This document shows positions 15,070 through 23,216 of a stretch of 40,544 nucleotides of DNA, in pieces. How positions within the stretch are numbered: the stretch's first letter is position 1; each line of letters opens with the position of its first letter. The notes beneath the pieces are model-generated. The model saw only the letters and a program-made list of their open reading frames with translations. It was not told the DNA's origin and did not search any database. Both the position numbers and the translations under genes were made by a program. Origin of the DNA: Vicinamibacterales bacterium (GTDB lineage: Bacteria > Acidobacteriota > Vicinamibacteria > Vicinamibacterales > 2-12-FULL-66-21). The DNA is taken from assembly GCA_035699745.1 (NCBI GenBank), contig DASSPH010000026.1:1-40544 (forward strand). Direction: 5' to 3'.

Positions 15070-16109
15070 TGATCCGCAGACAGCTCGAGCAGCGGGAGCA
15101 CGAGATTCTCGCGCCGCAGGCGGCCAAGAGCGACGCGACGAAGGGGCGGCTGCGCCCCGAGCCGGAGGATCCGATCCGGCCGGCGTTTCAGCGCGATCGC
15201 GATCGCGTCATCCACAGCAAGGCGTTCCGGCGGCTGAAACACAAGACGCAGGTATTCTTCGCGCCCGAAGGGGACCACTACCGCACGCGCCTCACCCACA
15301 CGCTCGAGGTGTCGCAGATCGCCCGCAGCATCGCCAAGGTGCTCAGGCTGAACGAGGAGCTGACGGAAGCGATCGCGCTCGGACACGACCTGGGGCACAC
15401 GCCGTTCGGCCATGCCGGGGAGCGGGTGCTGCAGACGCTGGTGCCCGGCGGCTTCGAGCACTACGAGCAGAGCCTGCGCATCGTCGACGTCCTGGAACAT
15501 GACGGCGCCGGCCTGAACCTCACCTGGGAAGTGCGCGACGGGATCGCGCGGCACTCGAAAGGCAAGCACGGCGTGCCGGTCGGCGCGGATCCGGCGCACC
15601 GCGCCAGCACGATCGAGGGACAGATCGCGCGCGTCGCCGACATCATCGCCTACGTCAATCACGACATCGACGACGCGGTCCGCGCCGGGCTGCTGAAGCA
15701 CGAAGACCTGCCGCACGAACGCACGCAGCTGCTCGGCCGCACCTCCTCCGAGCGCATCGGGACGATGGTGACGGACGTGGTGCTCCGGACGCTGGAAGGA
15801 GGAATGACCGACGTGCGGATGAGCGACGAAGTGCTCGACGCGACGATCGGCCTGCGCAGCTTCCTGTTCGAAGCGGTGTACGAGAACGACGTCGCGACCG
15901 CCGAGTTCAAGAAGGCGGCCGGGATTCTCGGCGGCCTGTGGGAGAAGGTTCGCGAGAACCCGCACGCGTTCCTCGATCCCCGCGTGATCGAGAGCGAAGG
16001 GCTCGACGTGGCCGCCAAGGATTTCGTCGCCGGGATGACCGACCGCTACGCCGTCAACCTCTACGAGCAGCTGTTCATCCCGAAACCGTGGGTATCCGTG
16101 AATCCCTAA
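15066..16109 (+). CDS. dgt: dGTPase-like HD-domain dNTP triphosphohydrolase
   Basis: A 347-residue protein. The HD metal-binding set is visible: RTRLTHTLEVSQIARSIAKV, then LGHDLGHTPFGHAGERVL, and a later DIIAYVNHDIDDA. These are the H...HD...D ligands of dNTP triphosphohydrolases, which cut dNTPs to deoxynucleoside plus triphosphate. The N-terminal DRDRVIHSKAFRRLKHKTQV is typical of the dGTPase family. It is shorter than E. coli Dgt and matches the type-2 deoxyguanosinetriphosphate triphosphohydrolase-like group, so exact dNTP preference is not certain. The start is ATG 15066 or 15069, both overlapping the deoB stop. Confidence 0.93.
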   Translation: MMIRRQLEQREHEILAPQAAKSDATKGRLRPEPEDPIRPAFQRDRDRVIHSKAFRRLKHKTQVFFAPEGDHYRTRLTHTLEVSQIARSIAKVLRLNEELTEAIALGHDLGHTPFGHAGERVLQTLVPGGFEHYEQSLRIVDVLEHDGAGLNLTWEVRDGIARHSKGKHGVPVGADPAHRASTIEGQIARVADIIAYVNHDIDDAVRAGLLKHEDLPHERTQLLGRTSSERIGTMVTDVVLRTLEGGMTDVRMSDEVLDATIGLRSFLFEAVYENDVATAEFKKAAGILGGLWEKVRENPHAFLDPRVIESEGLDVAAKDFVAGMTDRYAVNLYEQLFIPKPWVSVNP

Positions 16110-16299
16110 TCTCCGATCGCTGATCCTGAATCGCGCATCGCGGATCCTGAATCGCGAATCCCGAATCCCGAATCCGTTGCAGCCGGTAACCGGTAACCGG
16201 TAACCGGTAACTGGCAACCGGCAACCGGCAACCGGTAACCGGCAACCGGCAACCGGCAACCGGCAACCGGCAACCGGTAACCGGTAACCGGTAACCGGC
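16108..16299. repeat. Large intergenic array: AATCCCG/ATCGCG units then about 17 CCGGTAA/CCGGCAA heptamers
   Basis: From the dgt stop to about 16178 the sequence repeats short units such as GATCCTGAATCGCG and CGAATCC. From 16183 to 16299 it is an almost uninterrupted tandem array of the heptamer CCGGTAA with CCGGCAA variants, about 17 copies. CCGG makes each unit partly self-complementary. The intergenic stretch 16110-16395 holds nothing else I can support except a possible promoter near its end. Confidence 0.92.
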
Positions 16300-16356
16300 G
16301 CCTGGAGCACCCATACCCTACGGAGCTCCCGCACCCCAGCCAAGCGGGTTTCAGGT

Positions 16357-16362
16357 TATAAT
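16357..16362 (+). promoter_or_regulatory. Possible -10 box (TATAAT) for yceD-rpmF and the lipid operon
   Basis: TATAAT lies about 34 bp before GTG 16396, directly after the repeat array, where a promoter for the yceD-rpmF-plsX-fab operon would be expected. The -35 region (around 16334-16340) is not recognisable. The hexamer and position make it a fair candidate. Confidence 0.5.
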
Positions 16363-16395
16363 GAGCGGTTCCTGCCCGTGAGGAGAGGGACCACC

Positions 16396-16953
16396 GTGAC
16401 CATGCGATTCGACCTCAGGCAGCTTGGGCGGAAAGGGAGCGGGACGCTCCGGGACGAGCACGTCGATCGGACGTTTCAGCCGGCCGACTTCGCGGCCTCG
16501 CTCTCGGCGGACGAGGAATACACGGTCGCGGCGCCCGTCCATCTGGTGATGGACGTGCACAGGGACGGCGGCGCCTATCGCGTCACCGGCCGCGTGCAGA
16601 CCCGGCTCCGCCTGGAGTGCGGCCGCTGTCTCGAGGCCTTCGAGATCCCGATCGACAGCGCGTTCGAGCTCCGCTACGTGCCCGAGCCGGCGGCCGGCGC
16701 CGACGGGGACGAGCGCGAGGTCAGCGAAGACGATCTGACCACCGCGTTCTACAAGGAGGACGCGATCGACCTCGGCGAGCTGATGCACGAGCAGTTCGTG
16801 CTCGCGCTGCCGATGAAGCCGCTCTGCTCGGAGGACTGCAAGGGGTTGTGCGGGCAGTGCGGCACCAATTTGAACCGGGGCACCTGCGAGTGCAAGCCGA
16901 CGTGGACCGATCCGCGCCTGGAAGGCCTCAAGGGGATGCTCAAAGAGAGCTGA
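16396..16953 (+). CDS. yceD: YceD/DUF177 family protein (23S rRNA accumulation protein)
   Basis: A 185-residue YceD-family protein, nearly always encoded just before rpmF, as here. The family is linked to large-subunit rRNA accumulation in bacteria and plants. The central LRLECGRCLEAFEIPID gives one CxxC pair, and the C-terminal stretch CSEDCKGLCGQCGTN continues to a CEC, a probable zinc site. I chose GTG 16396 because AGGAGAGG ends 7 nt before it; ATG 16402 in the same frame is the alternative. The gene ends 12 bp before rpmF. Confidence 0.92.
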   Translation: MTMRFDLRQLGRKGSGTLRDEHVDRTFQPADFAASLSADEEYTVAAPVHLVMDVHRDGGAYRVTGRVQTRLRLECGRCLEAFEIPIDSAFELRYVPEPAAGADGDEREVSEDDLTTAFYKEDAIDLGELMHEQFVLALPMKPLCSEDCKGLCGQCGTNLNRGTCECKPTWTDPRLEGLKGMLKES

Positions 16954-16965
16954 ACAAGGAGTAGC

Positions 16966-17145
16966 ATGCCGAATCCCAAACGCCGGCACTCGAAGACCCG
17001 CACCGCCAAGCGCCGCACCCACGACGCCTTGCAGCCGATCGGCCGCAGCGTGTGCCCGCAGTGCCAGGAAGCGAAGATGCCGCACGTCGTCTGTCCGAAC
17101 TGCGGCTACTACAACGGCCGGCAGGTCAAGGCGGTCGAAGAGTAG
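16966..17145 (+). CDS. rpmF: Ribosomal protein bL32
   Basis: A 59-residue large-subunit ribosomal protein. It starts MPNPKRRHSKTRTAKRRTH, the standard bL32 N-terminus. Two zinc-binding pairs, CPQC and CPNC, are separated by about 11 residues, so this is the Cys4 (zinc-plus) form. A GGAG-like site (AAGGAG) precedes ATG 16966. The yceD-rpmF-plsX order is the classic arrangement linking ribosome and phospholipid synthesis. Confidence 0.97.
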   Translation: MPNPKRRHSKTRTAKRRTHDALQPIGRSVCPQCQEAKMPHVVCPNCGYYNGRQVKAVEE

Positions 17146-17220
17146 CTCTCAGCCTTCAGCGTTCAGCTCTCAGCACGCGCTGACGGCGGCTGAAAGCTGA
17201 CAGCTGACAGCCGACAGCTC
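17146..17220. repeat. Inverted 7-bp repeat arms (CAGCTCT / GCTGACA units) between rpmF and plsX
   Basis: The left arm repeats heptamers such as CTCTCAG, CCTTCAG, CGTTCAG. The right arm repeats GCTGAAA, GCTGACA, GCTGACA, GCCGACA. The arms are roughly reverse complements around a centre of about 15 nt. The array begins at the rpmF stop and ends one base before the plsX ATG, leaving no room for a normal ribosome binding site. Confidence 0.88.
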
Positions 17221-17221
17221 T

Positions 17222-18259
17222 ATGCGCATAGCCATCGACGCCATGGGGGGCGACGGCGGCCCCGCCGTCACCGTCGATGGCGCGCTCGTCGCGGCGCGGC
17301 ACCTCCAGGTCGGACTGCTGCTCGTCGGCGACGCGGCGGTGATCGAAAGCGAACTGGCCCGCCATCCGGTCGCCAGCCTCTTCCGCCGCATCGACGTGCA
17401 GATCGCCGACGCGCCCGAGCGCGTGGAGATGTCCGAAGGCGCCGCCCAGGCGCTGCGGCGCAAGCCGCGCGCCTCGATCCGCGTCGCCGCCGAGGCGGTG
17501 CGCGACGGCCGCGCCGACGCGCTGTTCAGCGCCGGCCACACCGGCGCGTCCGTGATGGCGGCGCACGCCGCCTTCGGCCTGCTGCCCGGCGTCGATCGTC
17601 CGGCGCTCGCCACCATCATTCCGACCCGCCGCAGCCCCGCGGTGCTGCTCGATGCGGGCGCCAACGTCGGCTGCCGCGCCGCGCATCTCGTGCAGTTCGC
17701 CGTCATGGGATCGGCCTATGCGCGCGTCGCCCTCGGCGTCGAGTCGCCGCGCGTCGCGCTGCTCTCGATCGGCGAAGAAGAAACCAAGGGCAACGAGCTG
17801 ATCCGCGAAGCGCACCAGCTGCTCAAGTCGGCGCCGATCACCTTCATCGGCAACGTCGAAGGACGGCATGTCTACTCCGGCGACGCCGACGTGATCGTCT
17901 GCGACGGCTTCACCGGCAACGTCACGCTCAAGCTCAGTGAAGGGCTGGTCGAGACGGTCGAAGCCCTGCTGCACGACGAGCTGGCGGCGACCTTCGGCGG
18001 CCGCGTCGGCTACGTCCTGTCGCGCCAGGCCTTCCGCCGCTTCCGCCGCCGCGTCGACTATTCCGAGTACGGCGGCGCGCCGCTGGTCGGCCTCGACGGC
18101 CTCTGCATCGTCGGCCACGGCCGCTCGTCCCCGAAGGCGGTCGCCAACGCGGTCACGATGGCCGTGCGCGCGGTGAACGAGGATCTGATCGGCCGGCTCA
18201 CGCGCGATCTCTCCCCGATCTCCGTTGCCCGATCCCCGATCCCCCGATCCCTCAAATGA
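17222..18259 (+). CDS. plsX: Phosphate acyltransferase PlsX
   Basis: A 345-residue peripheral membrane enzyme that makes acyl-phosphate from acyl-ACP, feeding PlsY in phospholipid synthesis. Family motifs are the start RIAIDAMGGDGGPAVTVDGA, FSAGHTGASVMAAH (about 101-114), LLDAGANVGC, and DVIVCDGFTGNVTLKLSEG (about 223-241), then EYGGAPLVGLDG. The last dozen or so codons (SPISVARSPIPRSLK) fall outside the conserved domain and are encoded by a CCCGATC tandem repeat. The stop overlaps fabD (ATGA). ATG 17222 directly abuts the upstream repeat and lacks a visible Shine-Dalgarno. Confidence 0.95.
   Translation: MRIAIDAMGGDGGPAVTVDGALVAARHLQVGLLLVGDAAVIESELARHPVASLFRRIDVQIADAPERVEMSEGAAQALRRKPRASIRVAAEAVRDGRADALFSAGHTGASVMAAHAAFGLLPGVDRPALATIIPTRRSPAVLLDAGANVGCRAAHLVQFAVMGSAYARVALGVESPRVALLSIGEEETKGNELIREAHQLLKSAPITFIGNVEGRHVYSGDADVIVCDGFTGNVTLKLSEGLVETVEALLHDELAATFGGRVGYVLSRQAFRRFRRRVDYSEYGGAPLVGLDGLCIVGHGRSSPKAVANAVTMAVRAVNEDLIGRLTRDLSPISVARSPIPRSLK
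18206..18254. repeat. CCCGATC-type tandem repeat within the plsX 3' end
   Basis: About five units, CCCCGATC, CCCGATC or CCCCCGATC, repeat over the last codons of plsX up to the base before the fabD start. They encode the repetitive SP/PI/RS tail of PlsX and occupy the fabD ribosome-binding region. Similar 8-mer units form the array at 39367-39482. Confidence 0.8.
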
Positions 18260-19173
18260 TCGCGTTTGTCTTCCCCGGGCAAGGCTCGCAGAAGGTGGGA
18301 ATGGGACGTTCGCTCGCAGAGGCGTTCCCGATCTGCCGCGAGACGTTCGCCGAAGCCGACGCGGCGCTGGGCGAATCGTTGAGCACGCTGTGCTTCGAAG
18401 GGCCGGCCGATCGCCTGATGCTGACCGAGAACACGCAGCCGGCGATCGTCGCCATGAGCACCGCCGTGGCCCGGCTGGCGGCCTCGCGCGGGCTGCAGCC
18501 GGCGTTCGCGGCCGGCCACAGTCTCGGCGAGTACTCGGCGCACGTCGCGGCCGGTACGCTATCCTTCGCGGATGCGCTGCGCACGGTGAGGCGCCGCGGG
18601 CGATACATGCAGGAGGCGGTGCCGGTCGGCGAAGGGGCGATGGCGGCGATCCTGGGGCTCGACGCCGACACGGCCGGGCGCGCGTGCGCGGAGGCCGCCC
18701 AGGGGGACGTCGTCACGCCGGCGAATCTCAACGCGCCGGGCCAGGTGGTGATCGCCGGCCATGCCGCCGCGGTGACGCGCGCCGGCGCGCGCGCGAAGGA
18801 GCTTGGCGCCCGCCGCGTGATGCCGCTCGCCGTGTCCGCGCCGTTCCACTGTCCGCTGATGAAACCGGCGGAGGAACGGCTCGCGCCCGAACTGCGAGCG
18901 CTGTCTGCCGCCGATCCGGCTTTTCCCATCGTCGCCAACGTGGACGCGCTGCCGAAGCGCCGCGCCGACGAATCGATCGAGGCGCTGATCAGCCAGGTGT
19001 CGTCGCCGGTCCGCTGGGAAGAGGTGGTCAGGCGGCTGATCGCCGACGGCGCACGGACGTTCGTCGAACTGGGTCCCGGCACCGTGCTCGCGGGGTTGAT
19101 CAAGAAGATCGACCGCGAGGTTGCGGTCTACAGCGTCGAGGATGCGGCCGGGCTCGACGCATTGAAGCTATGA
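18256..19173 (+). CDS. fabD: Malonyl-CoA:ACP transacylase FabD
   Basis: A 305-residue cytosolic enzyme loading malonyl units onto ACP. It has FPGQGSQKVGMG at the N-terminus, the nucleophile Ser89 in AGHSLGEYSAH, and the partner histidine region SAPFHCPLMKPA. The length is standard. ATG 18256 overlaps the plsX stop as ATGA, and the stop overlaps fabG as ATGA. fabH, which commonly sits between plsX and fabD, is missing from this cluster. Confidence 0.96.
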   Translation: MIAFVFPGQGSQKVGMGRSLAEAFPICRETFAEADAALGESLSTLCFEGPADRLMLTENTQPAIVAMSTAVARLAASRGLQPAFAAGHSLGEYSAHVAAGTLSFADALRTVRRRGRYMQEAVPVGEGAMAAILGLDADTAGRACAEAAQGDVVTPANLNAPGQVVIAGHAAAVTRAGARAKELGARRVMPLAVSAPFHCPLMKPAEERLAPELRALSAADPAFPIVANVDALPKRRADESIEALISQVSSPVRWEEVVRRLIADGARTFVELGPGTVLAGLIKKIDREVAVYSVEDAAGLDALKL

Positions 19174-19910
19174 TCGATTTGACGGGACGGGTCGCGATCG
19201 TCACCGGCGCGTCGCGCGGGATCGGCCGGGCGATTGCAGCGAAGCTGGCGGCGCAGGGGGCGGTGGTGATCGGCGCCGCGCGCGGCGACAACGCCAGGGC
19301 GACGGCCGACGCGATCGTCGCCGCCGGCGGCAAGGCTGAAGCGGCGGCCGCGGATGTCGCCGATCCCGCGGCGATCGAACGGCTGGTCGCCGCCACGCTC
19401 GAACGGCACGGCCGCATCGACGTGCTGGTCAACAACGCCGGCATCACCCGCGACCAGTTGATGCTGCGGATGAAGCGCGATGACTGGGACGCGGTCATCG
19501 CCACCAACCTGACGGCCGCGTTCATGCTGACGCAGGCCGTGCTGAAGCCGATGATCCGGCAGCGCAGCGGCCGCATCATCTGCATCAGCTCGGTGGTCGG
19601 GCAGGGCGGCAACGCGGGGCAGGCGAACTACGCGGCGTCCAAGGCGGGACTGATCGGGTTCGCCAAGTCGGTGGCGCAGGAAGTGGCCTCGCGCAACGTC
19701 ACCGTGAACGTGGTGGCGCCGGGGCTGATCGAAACGGACATGACGCGCGCCATCACCGACGCCGCGCGCGACGACTGGTCCGCCCGCATTCCCTTGAAGC
19801 GGCTGGGCACGCCGGACGACATCGCGGCGGCGGTCTGTTTCCTTGCATCGGACGAGGCGGCGTATATTACTGGACAGGTCCTTGCCGTCAACGGCGGCAT
19901 GTACATGTAG
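19170..19910 (+). CDS. fabG: 3-oxoacyl-ACP reductase FabG
   Basis: A 246-residue short-chain dehydrogenase. The NADPH-binding segment is VAIVTGASRGIGRAIAAKLA, the structural NNAG motif is LVNNAGITRDQLML, and the catalytic set is Ser in ICISSVVGQGGN with YAASK (about 151-155 for Tyr-x-x-x-Lys). The C-terminus VLAVNGGMYM is typical of FabG. It reduces beta-ketoacyl-ACP in each elongation cycle. It sits between fabD and acpP with an ATGA overlap upstream and 21 bp downstream. Confidence 0.96.
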   Translation: MIDLTGRVAIVTGASRGIGRAIAAKLAAQGAVVIGAARGDNARATADAIVAAGGKAEAAAADVADPAAIERLVAATLERHGRIDVLVNNAGITRDQLMLRMKRDDWDAVIATNLTAAFMLTQAVLKPMIRQRSGRIICISSVVGQGGNAGQANYAASKAGLIGFAKSVAQEVASRNVTVNVVAPGLIETDMTRAITDAARDDWSARIPLKRLGTPDDIAAAVCFLASDEAAYITGQVLAVNGGMYM

Positions 19911-19931
19911 GTGAGTTTGGAGGGTGTTTAG

Positions 19932-20174
19932 ATGGCCGTAGCAGACAAGGTGAAGAGCATCATCGTCGAGCAGCTCGGGGTCGACGAAGAGGAAGTGACG
20001 CCGGATGCGTCGTTCGTGGATGACCTGGGCGCCGACTCGCTCGACACCGTCGAGCTCGTGATGGCGTTCGAGGAGGAGTTCGGGATCGAGATCCCCGATG
20101 AGGACGCCGAGAAGATCACGCGCGTGAAGGAAGCCATCGAGTACATCGAGTCCCACGCCAAGTCCAAGAAATGA
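19932..20174 (+). CDS. acpP: Acyl carrier protein
   Basis: An 80-residue acidic carrier protein. The phosphopantetheine site is Ser36 in [20 protein letters not shown], and the helix III region [10 protein letters not shown] follows. A good ribosome site (GGAGG at 19919-19923) lies 8 nt before ATG 19932, one of the clearest in the window, consistent with the high expression acpP needs. Its stop overlaps fabF (ATGA). Confidence 0.97.
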   Translation: MAVADKVKSIIVEQLGVDEEEVTPDASFVDDLGADSLDTVELVMAFEEEFGIEIPDEDAEKITRVKEAIEYIESHAKSKK

Positions 20175-21424
20175 CCGGCGGCAGGCGCGTTGTGGTGACG
20201 GGCGTCGGGCTGGTGTCCCCGCTCGCCATCGGAACGCAGGCGAACTGGGAAGCCCTGCTCGCCGGCCGGAGCGGCATCGGGCCGATCACCCGGTTCGATG
20301 CGTCCAGCTTCTCGGCGCGAATCGCGGGCGAGGTCAAGGGCTTCGACCCGCTGCAGTTCGTGGACAAGAAAGACGTCAAGAAGATGGACGTCTTCATCCA
20401 GTTCGCGCTGGCCGCCTCGCAGTTCGCGGTGGACGACGCCCGGCTGCAGGTCACGGCGGATCTCGCCGACCATGTCGGCGTCTACATCGCCTCCGGCATC
20501 GGCGGGTTCCAGACCATCGAGCGCGAGCACCAGGAGCTGATGAAGGGCGGCCCGCGCCGCATCTCTCCGTTCTTCATTCCCGCCTCGATCATCAACCTGG
20601 CCGCGGGCCAGGTCTCGATCCGCTTCAACGCCCGCGGCCCGAACTTGGCGACGTGCACGGCGTGCACCGCCTCGGCGCACGCCATCGGCGAGGCCTACGA
20701 GATCATCCGCCGCGGCGACGCCGAGGTCATGATCGCCGGCGGCTCGGAAGCGGCGATTACCCCGATGGGCGTCGGCGGCTTCGCCGCGATGCGCGCGCTG
20801 TCGACGCGCAACGCCGAGCCGCATCGCGCCAGCCGTCCGTTCGACAAGGATCGCGACGGCTTCGTGATGGGCGAGGGCTCCGGCATCTGCATCCTCGAGA
20901 CGCTCGAGTCGGCCACCCGGCGCGGCGCCGGCATCTACTGCGAGCTGGTCGGCTACGGCCTGACCTCCGACGCCTATCACCTCACCGGCCAGCCCGAAGA
21001 AGCGCACGGCGCGATCCGGTCGATGACGATGGCGCTGAACAAGGCGGGCATTCAGCCGTCCGAGGTGAATTACATCAACGCGCACGGCACGTCGACGCCG
21101 ATCAACGATCCGACGGAGACGCGCGGCGTGAAGAAGCTGTTCGGCGAGCACGCCTACAAGCTGGCGCTGTCGTCGACCAAGTCGATGACCGGGCACCTCC
21201 TGGGCGCCGCCGGCGGGCTGGAAGCGGGCATCACCGCCCTGGCGATCAAGCACCAGATCGCCCCGCCGACCATCAATCTCGACAACCCCGACGCGGCGTG
21301 CGATCTCGACTACGTGCCGTACACGCCCAGACCGATGACCATCAACTACGCGCTGTCCAACTCGTTCGGGTTCGGCGGGACCAACGGCACGCTGTTGATG
21401 AAGAGGTTCGACCCGCACGCGTGA
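20171..21424 (+). CDS. fabF: 3-oxoacyl-ACP synthase II (FabF)
   Basis: A 417-residue condensing enzyme extending acyl-ACP with malonyl-ACP. The catalytic triad is visible: Cys165 in [15 protein letters not shown], the first histidine in [15 protein letters not shown], and the second in [14 protein letters not shown]. The C-terminal [14 protein letters not shown] is standard. The length is normal. It closes the fab operon; a hairpin-forming gap of 79 bp separates it from etfB. Confidence 0.96.
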   Translation: MTGGRRVVVTGVGLVSPLAIGTQANWEALLAGRSGIGPITRFDASSFSARIAGEVKGFDPLQFVDKKDVKKMDVFIQFALAASQFAVDDARLQVTADLADHVGVYIASGIGGFQTIEREHQELMKGGPRRISPFFIPASIINLAAGQVSIRFNARGPNLATCTACTASAHAIGEAYEIIRRGDAEVMIAGGSEAAITPMGVGGFAAMRALSTRNAEPHRASRPFDKDRDGFVMGEGSGICILETLESATRRGAGIYCELVGYGLTSDAYHLTGQPEEAHGAIRSMTMALNKAGIQPSEVNYINAHGTSTPINDPTETRGVKKLFGEHAYKLALSSTKSMTGHLLGAAGGLEAGITALAIKHQIAPPTINLDNPDAACDLDYVPYTPRPMTINYALSNSFGFGGTNGTLLMKRFDPHA

Positions 21425-21457
21425 TTCGCACGCCGGTCGCGCAGGGAGCTCAAGCGA

Positions 21458-21490
21458 GGGGCCGCTGGGAACCGGCGCGAAGCCGGCCCC
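21458..21490. terminator. GC-rich hairpin between fabF and etfB
   Basis: GGGGCCG at 21458 pairs with CGGCCCC ending at 21490, with inner CCGG complementarity. No U-run follows, so it is at best a weak or factor-dependent terminator. Otherwise it is a structured leader of etfB, whose start is 14 bp downstream. Confidence 0.35.
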
Positions 21491-21503
21491 GAGCGCCAAG
21501 ACC

Positions 21504-22265
21504 ATGAAAATTGTCGTCTGTATCAAGCAAGTGGTGACGCGAGAGTGGCAGCTGCGCGTCAACGATCAGAAGACCTGGATCCGCGATCAGGATGCGGGGT
21601 TCGAGCTGAACGAGCCTGACGCTTACGCGCTCGAAGAAGCGCTGCGGCTCAAGGAGAAGCATGGCGGCGAGGTCGTGGCGTGCTGCGCCGGTCCCGCCCG
21701 TGCCACGCAGGTCATCCGCGAGGCGCTCGCCCGCGGCGCCGATCGCGCGATCCACGTCGAAGCGGACGCGCTGGCGACCGCCGACGCGAGCGTGATCGCC
21801 GACGCGCTGGCGGCGGCAATCAAGGACGAAGCGGTCGACCTGGTCCTGACCGGGCTGCAGTCCGACGATCAGGGCTTCGGGCAGGTCGGCGTCATCCTGG
21901 CCGAGAAGCTCGGCATGCCGCACGCGACCATCATCATGGAAGTGCAGCAGGGGGACGGCGGGCTGCTGCGCGTGAAGCGCGAGCTCGAAGGCGGATGGTT
22001 CCAGTGGGTGGCCCTGCCGATGCCGGCGCTGCTGACCATCCAGAGCGGCATCAACCAGCTGCGCTACGCCACGCTCAAGGGGATCATGGCGGCGAAGAAG
22101 AAGGAGATCAGGAAGGTGACGCCGCCGGCGGCCGCGCCGGCGCAGCGCATCACCAGCCTCTACTTCCCCGAGAAGGGGAAGAAGACGCAGATGCTCGCCG
22201 GCTCCCCGGCCGAGGCCGCGAAAGAGCTGGTGAAGCGGCTGCGCGAGGAAGCGAGGGCGCTGTGA
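21504..22265 (+). CDS. etfB: Electron transfer flavoprotein beta subunit
   Basis: A 253-residue ETF beta subunit that binds AMP and, with EtfA, carries electrons from acyl-CoA and related dehydrogenases. The N-terminus KIVVCIKQVVTREWQLRVN and ELNEPDAYALEEALRLKEK are family-typical. VLTGLQSDDQGFGQVG (about 113-128) is the ETF signature region. The C-terminal Lys-rich segment and KEIRKVTPP are as in other bacterial EtfB. The stop overlaps etfA (GTGA). The downstream ETF-quinone oxidoreductase gene points to a quinone-linked, non-bifurcating ETF. Confidence 0.94.
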   Translation: MKIVVCIKQVVTREWQLRVNDQKTWIRDQDAGFELNEPDAYALEEALRLKEKHGGEVVACCAGPARATQVIREALARGADRAIHVEADALATADASVIADALAAAIKDEAVDLVLTGLQSDDQGFGQVGVILAEKLGMPHATIIMEVQQGDGGLLRVKRELEGGWFQWVALPMPALLTIQSGINQLRYATLKGIMAAKKKEIRKVTPPAAAPAQRITSLYFPEKGKKTQMLAGSPAEAAKELVKRLREEARAL

Positions 22266-23215
22266 TTCTCGTCATCGCCGAACATCGCGACGGCAAACTG
22301 AACCGCGCCACGCTGGAGACGATCGCCGCGGCGCAGGCCGCGAGCGCGCAGGCCTCAGGGCCCGTCAAGGCCGCCGTGCTGGGCTCCGGCGTCGACACGG
22401 TGGCGGCGGAGGTTGCCGCCGCCGACCTCGCCGAAGTGATTGCCGTGGACGACGCCGCGCTGAAGGACTACACCGCCGACGGCTTCGTCCTCGCGCTGCA
22501 GGCGCTGATCGACGCCGAGAAACCGGATCGCGTGTTCCTGCCGCACACGTACCAGACCCGCGATTTCGCGCCGGCGCTGGCGGCCCGCCTCAACCGGCCG
22601 CTGATCACCGACTGCGTCGCCGTGAAGGACGGCGCCTACGTGCGGCCGATGTTCCAGGGCAAGCTGCAGGCCGACGTTGCCGTCGAGGGGGCGCACCTGG
22701 CGACGTTCCAGATCGGCGCCTACCGCGCGGATGCCATGAAGGCCGGCGGCGCGCCGGCGGCGGTGCGGAAGGCGGCGATCGCCATCGACGCCTCCAGGAT
22801 CCGGCAGCGTCCCGAGCAGCCCTTCAAGGAAGCGAAGCAGGCCGTCGACCTGTCGCAGGCGGAGCGGATCGTGTCGGTCGGCCGCGGCATCAAGGCGCAG
22901 GAACACCTGCAGCTCGCCCAGCAGCTCGCGCAGGCGATGGGCGCCGAGATCGCCGCCTCGCGGCCGATCTGCGATGCCGGCTGGCTGCCGATGGATCGGC
23001 AGATCGGCAGCTCCGGGCAGACGGTCGCGCCCCGGCTGTACGTCGCGCTCGGCATCTCCGGCGCCATCCAGCACCTGGTCGGCATGAAGGGCGCCCGCAC
23101 GATCGTCGCCGTCAACAAGGATCCGGAAGCCCCGATCTTCGAGATCGCCGACTACGGCATTGCCGGCGATCTCTTCGAGGTGGTGCCGGCGATGATTGCG
23201 GAATTGAACAAGTAG
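22262..23215 (+). CDS. etfA: Electron transfer flavoprotein alpha subunit
   Basis: A 317-residue EtfA. The N-terminal domain begins ILVIAEHRDGKLNRATLETI. The FAD-binding C-terminal domain has ERIVSVGRGIKAQEHLQLAQ (about 201-220), the DRQIGSSGQTVAPRLYVALG region (about 245-264), SGAIQHLVGMK and VAVNKDPEAPIFEIADYGI (about 282-300). The length and motif order are normal. GTG 22262 overlaps the etfB stop, and the gene for the acceptor oxidoreductase begins one base after its stop. Confidence 0.95.
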   Translation: MILVIAEHRDGKLNRATLETIAAAQAASAQASGPVKAAVLGSGVDTVAAEVAAADLAEVIAVDDAALKDYTADGFVLALQALIDAEKPDRVFLPHTYQTRDFAPALAARLNRPLITDCVAVKDGAYVRPMFQGKLQADVAVEGAHLATFQIGAYRADAMKAGGAPAAVRKAAIAIDASRIRQRPEQPFKEAKQAVDLSQAERIVSVGRGIKAQEHLQLAQQLAQAMGAEIAASRPICDAGWLPMDRQIGSSGQTVAPRLYVALGISGAIQHLVGMKGARTIVAVNKDPEAPIFEIADYGIAGDLFEVVPAMIAELNK

Positions 23216-23216
23216 C

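Noticed and set aside
16183-16299. CRISPR-like array
   Set aside because: Units are 7 bp with no spacers and no cas genes; it is a tandem heptamer array.
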